This document shows positions 61,937 through 64,000 of a DNA stretch of 64,000 nucleotides, piece by piece; the first letter of the stretch is position 1; every line of letters starts with the position of its first letter. The DNA comes from Haliea sp964022665. Its GTDB lineage: Bacteria; Pseudomonadota; Gammaproteobacteria; Pseudomonadales; Halieaceae. The notes beneath the pieces are model-generated. The model saw nothing but the letters and a program-made list of their open reading frames with translations, was not told the DNA's origin and made no database searches. Location: the NCBI GenBank assembly GCA_964022665.1, contig CAXIDF010000002.1:124001-188000 (forward strand). The letters are read 5' to 3'. A program made the position numbers and the translations under genes.

Positions 61937-63067
61937 ATGGAACGCACGCTGGCTTTGACCTGCGAACTGATTCGCCGCCAGTCGGTTACGCCCGAAGATG
62001 CCGGCTGCCAGGCTTTGATGATGGAGCGGCTGCAGCTACTGGGCTTTACCTGCACCCGCCTGCGCTTTGGTGAGGTGGATAACTTCTGGGCGGTGCGCGG
62101 CGAGAGTGGACCACTGCTGGTGTTCGCCGGTCACACCGACGTTGTGCCTACCGGCCCGGAATCCGGCTGGGACAGCCCGCCTTTTGAGCCCACCCTGCGC
62201 GACGGGATGCTCTATGGTCGCGGCGCCGCCGACATGAAAGGCAGCCTGGCAGCCATGCTCGTGGCCTGCGAGGACTTCGTTGCCCGCAACCCGGAGCACA
62301 GCGGCCGAATCGGGTTCCTGATCACCGCCGACGAAGAGGGGCCTGCGCACAACGGCACGGTGAAAGTCATTGAGCACCTGCAGCAACACGGCGAGCACAT
62401 CGACTGGTGCCTGGTCGGCGAACCGTCAAGCAGTGCGCGGCTGGGGGATGTGGTCAAGAACGGCAGGCGCGGCTCTCTCGGTGCGGTACTCACTGTGCGC
62501 GGCATTCAGGGCCACATCGCCTACCCGCAACTGGCAGACAACCCGATTCACCGCGCATTACCCGCCCTGCATGCACTCACCTGCCAGGTGTGGGACCAGG
62601 GCAATGCCTTTTTCCCCGCCACCTCCCTGCAAATATCCAATATTGCCAGCGGCACAGGCGCAACCAACGTGATTCCCGGCGAGTTGCAGGTGGTCTTCAA
62701 CTTCCGCTTTTCTACCGAAGTCACTGCCCACGACCTGCAACAGCGCACCGAAAACCTGCTACGCGCCCACAAGCTCGACTACAGCATCGACTGGCACCTG
62801 AGCGGCGAGCCGTTCCTCACACCTGCCGGCGATCTTGTACAGGCTGTTGTGGACAGCATTCGCGACGTCACCGGCCTGAAGACGGAGCTGTCTACCGCCG
62901 GTGGCACTTCGGACGGGCGATTCATTGCCCCGACCGGTGCGCAGGTCGTCGAGCTCGGCCCGGTGAACGCGACCATCCACAAACGCAACGAATGTGTGAT
63001 CGCGGCAGACCTGCCGCAGCTGGCCCGCCTGTATCAGGGTGTGTTGGAGCGACTATTGCTCCAGTAA
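61937..63067 (+). CDS. dapE: succinyl-diaminopimelate desuccinylase
   Basis: M20-family zinc hydrolase releasing LL-diaminopimelate. The 376 residues have LVFAGHTDVVPTG near 61-73 (metal His and catalytic Asp), YGRGAADMKGSLAAML near 93-108 (bridging Asp), TADEEGPAHNGT near 131-142 (catalytic and metal Glu), and the C-terminal HKRNECV His near 348. It follows dapD by 15 bases and its last 15 bases overlap the end of the convergent SDR gene. Confidence 0.97.
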   Translation: MERTLALTCELIRRQSVTPEDAGCQALMMERLQLLGFTCTRLRFGEVDNFWAVRGESGPLLVFAGHTDVVPTGPESGWDSPPFEPTLRDGMLYGRGAADMKGSLAAMLVACEDFVARNPEHSGRIGFLITADEEGPAHNGTVKVIEHLQQHGEHIDWCLVGEPSSSARLGDVVKNGRRGSLGAVLTVRGIQGHIAYPQLADNPIHRALPALHALTCQVWDQGNAFFPATSLQISNIASGTGATNVIPGELQVVFNFRFSTEVTAHDLQQRTENLLRAHKLDYSIDWHLSGEPFLTPAGDLVQAVVDSIRDVTGLKTELSTAGGTSDGRFIAPTGAQVVELGPVNATIHKRNECVIAADLPQLARLYQGVLERLLLQ

Positions 63068-63808
63068 CTGCAACTGCTGCTGCAGGTTGGCGCGTACCAT
63101 TTCCCGGTTCATCGCACCGGGAATCACAGCCACCTCAGCACCCTCCAGGGCGGCGAGACTCTCGGCCACCACGGCATCGGCCTCCATCCACATGGCGTCG
63201 GGAAAGCGCGATTTATCAAAACCGGTAAAATGCGGCGTGTCGTGTATTTCCGTACGCGTGAGGCCGGGACACAGGCATTGGATGCGAATCCCCTGCTCCG
63301 CCACTTCGGCCTGCAGGGACCGGGAGAACGACAAGAGAAATGCCTTGCAGCCACCGTAGACGGCGGTTTTACGCAGCTCAAGGTAGGCGCCGACGGAAGC
63401 GACATTGATGATCGCGCCACTGCCCTTATCACGCATGAAGGGCAGCGCAGCTCGAACCAGTTCCAGGGGGGCATCAACCTGCAGACGCACCATCTGCAAC
63501 TCCACCTCCAGCGAACTGTCGGCAAAGTCTCCCAAAGTGGAAAAACCGGCATTGTTGACGAGTAAATCAACCGGGCCCTGCTGCCGCAGCGCCTCTACCG
63601 TGCGGGTCACGCCCTCAACCGTCGCGAGGTCGGCAACCACCGGGTATACGCGGGTTTGCGCCTCAAGCTCGGTGCGCAGAGCCTGCAGCTGTTCAGCGCG
63701 GCGCCCGACTGCGATGATCGTGCTGCAGCGACCGGCGAGCTGACGACAATATTCCGCGCCCAGTCCGGACGAGGCGCCGGTCACCAGCGCAATTCCTGTG
63801 TTATGCAT
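63053..63808 (-). CDS. SDR family NAD(P)-dependent oxidoreductase
   Basis: A 251-residue classical-type short-chain dehydrogenase. It has ALVTGASSGLGAEYCRQLAG (TGxxxGxG loop near 9-16), LVNNAGFSTLGDFA near 83-96 and the catalytic Tyr-Lys in VYGGCKAFLLSFSRSLQAEV near 154-158. The pattern fits the DltE/YqjQ-like group. The start at 63808 gives MHNTGIALVTGAS. It is divergent from another SDR gene at 63910, whose N-terminus is clearly similar (ALITGASAGLGEEFARQLAA), so they may be paralogues. Substrate unknown. Confidence 0.88.
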   Translation of the reverse strand: MHNTGIALVTGASSGLGAEYCRQLAGRCSTIIAVGRRAEQLQALRTELEAQTRVYPVVADLATVEGVTRTVEALRQQGPVDLLVNNAGFSTLGDFADSSLEVELQMVRLQVDAPLELVRAALPFMRDKGSGAIINVASVGAYLELRKTAVYGGCKAFLLSFSRSLQAEVAEQGIRIQCLCPGLTRTEIHDTPHFTGFDKSRFPDAMWMEADAVVAESLAALEGAEVAVIPGAMNREMVRANLQQQLQLLEQ

Positions 63809-63909
63809 AACTTCTGGCCTTGTTCCAGTGGGTGTGACCTGCGCAGACAGCACACGCGAGGTGTCGTACCATGCCTGCGGCAGGGCAACACATCTTGAGG
63901 AGAAAGCGC

Positions 63910-64000
63910 ATGACACGCAAGCGCACAGCGTTGATAACCGGAGCATCCGCGGGGCTTGGAGAGGAGTTCGCCCGGCAGCTGGCAGCACAGGGCTACAACC
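63910..64000 (+). CDS. SDR family oxidoreductase, 5' end only
   Basis: Thirty codons are visible before the right edge: MTRKRTALITGASAG then LGEEFARQLAAQGYN. This is the Rossmann TGxxxGxG cofactor loop of a short-chain dehydrogenase. The ATG has GAGGAGAAA upstream. It is divergent from the SDR at 63053-63808 across about 100 bases. Confidence 0.85.
   Translation, partial: MTRKRTALITGASAGLGEEFARQLAAQGYN

Overview
The window is about 62-65% GC by eye and densely coded, with no tRNA, rRNA, insertion sequence, prophage or CRISPR array that I could find. Gene content and order (rpsB-tsf, pyrH-frr-uppS-cdsA-dxr-rseP-bamA-skp-lpxD-fabZ-lpxA-lpxB-rnhB-dnaE, and map-glnD-dapC-nth-dapD-dapE) are those of a Gram-negative gammaproteobacterial chromosome. 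The accessory genes (RND pump, FadE, TonB-dependent B12 receptor, LLM oxidoreductase, SDRs, Mo-hydroxylase) suggest an aerobic marine heterotroph, perhaps near the Halieaceae / OM60-NOR5 group. That placement is an inference from content and was not tested by any comparison.

Left part (1-8.1 kb): the 5' end of a DAHP synthase gene, then a tight minus-strand run DUF501-xdhC-mocA (maturation of a molybdenum hydroxylase). Opposite it is a cobalamin uptake unit: a B12 riboswitch, a hairpin that masks the ribosome binding site, then btuB, cobO, btuC, btuD and btuF. btuC is broken by what looks like a deletion of roughly 25-31 bp plus frame change.

8.1-27 kb: a YIP1 membrane protein, a secreted HExxH peptidase-like protein, a lytic transglycosylase gene cut in two by an in-frame TGA, a PhzF/SstT pair, a two-subunit periplasmic Mo-hydroxylase (the likely client of XdhC/MocA), metY, a DUF2971 protein, fadE, sodB, an Lrp/AsnC regulator divergent from a class V aminotransferase with helically phased repeats between them, then a glycosyltransferase and an HD-like protein.

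27-36.5 kb: an RND efflux adaptor and pump, a small helical protein, DUF1244, a LuxR-type regulator, and a group of LLM oxidoreductase, MFS transporter and SDR genes whose 5' regions share a near-identical motif.

36.6-54.9 kb (minus strand): the conserved envelope-biogenesis and replication cluster from rpsB to dnaE. rpsB has a structured leader and tsf a textbook UUCG-loop terminator. 55-64 kb (plus strand): map, glnD and the lysine/diaminopimelate genes dapC, dapD and dapE with nth and an arsC-like gene, ending in two divergent SDR genes, the last cut by the window edge.

I found no clearly new multi-gene system. The strongest unusual signals are the two broken genes, the complete B12 riboswitch expression platform, the phased repeats upstream of the Lrp gene, and the motif shared by the LLM and SDR promoters.
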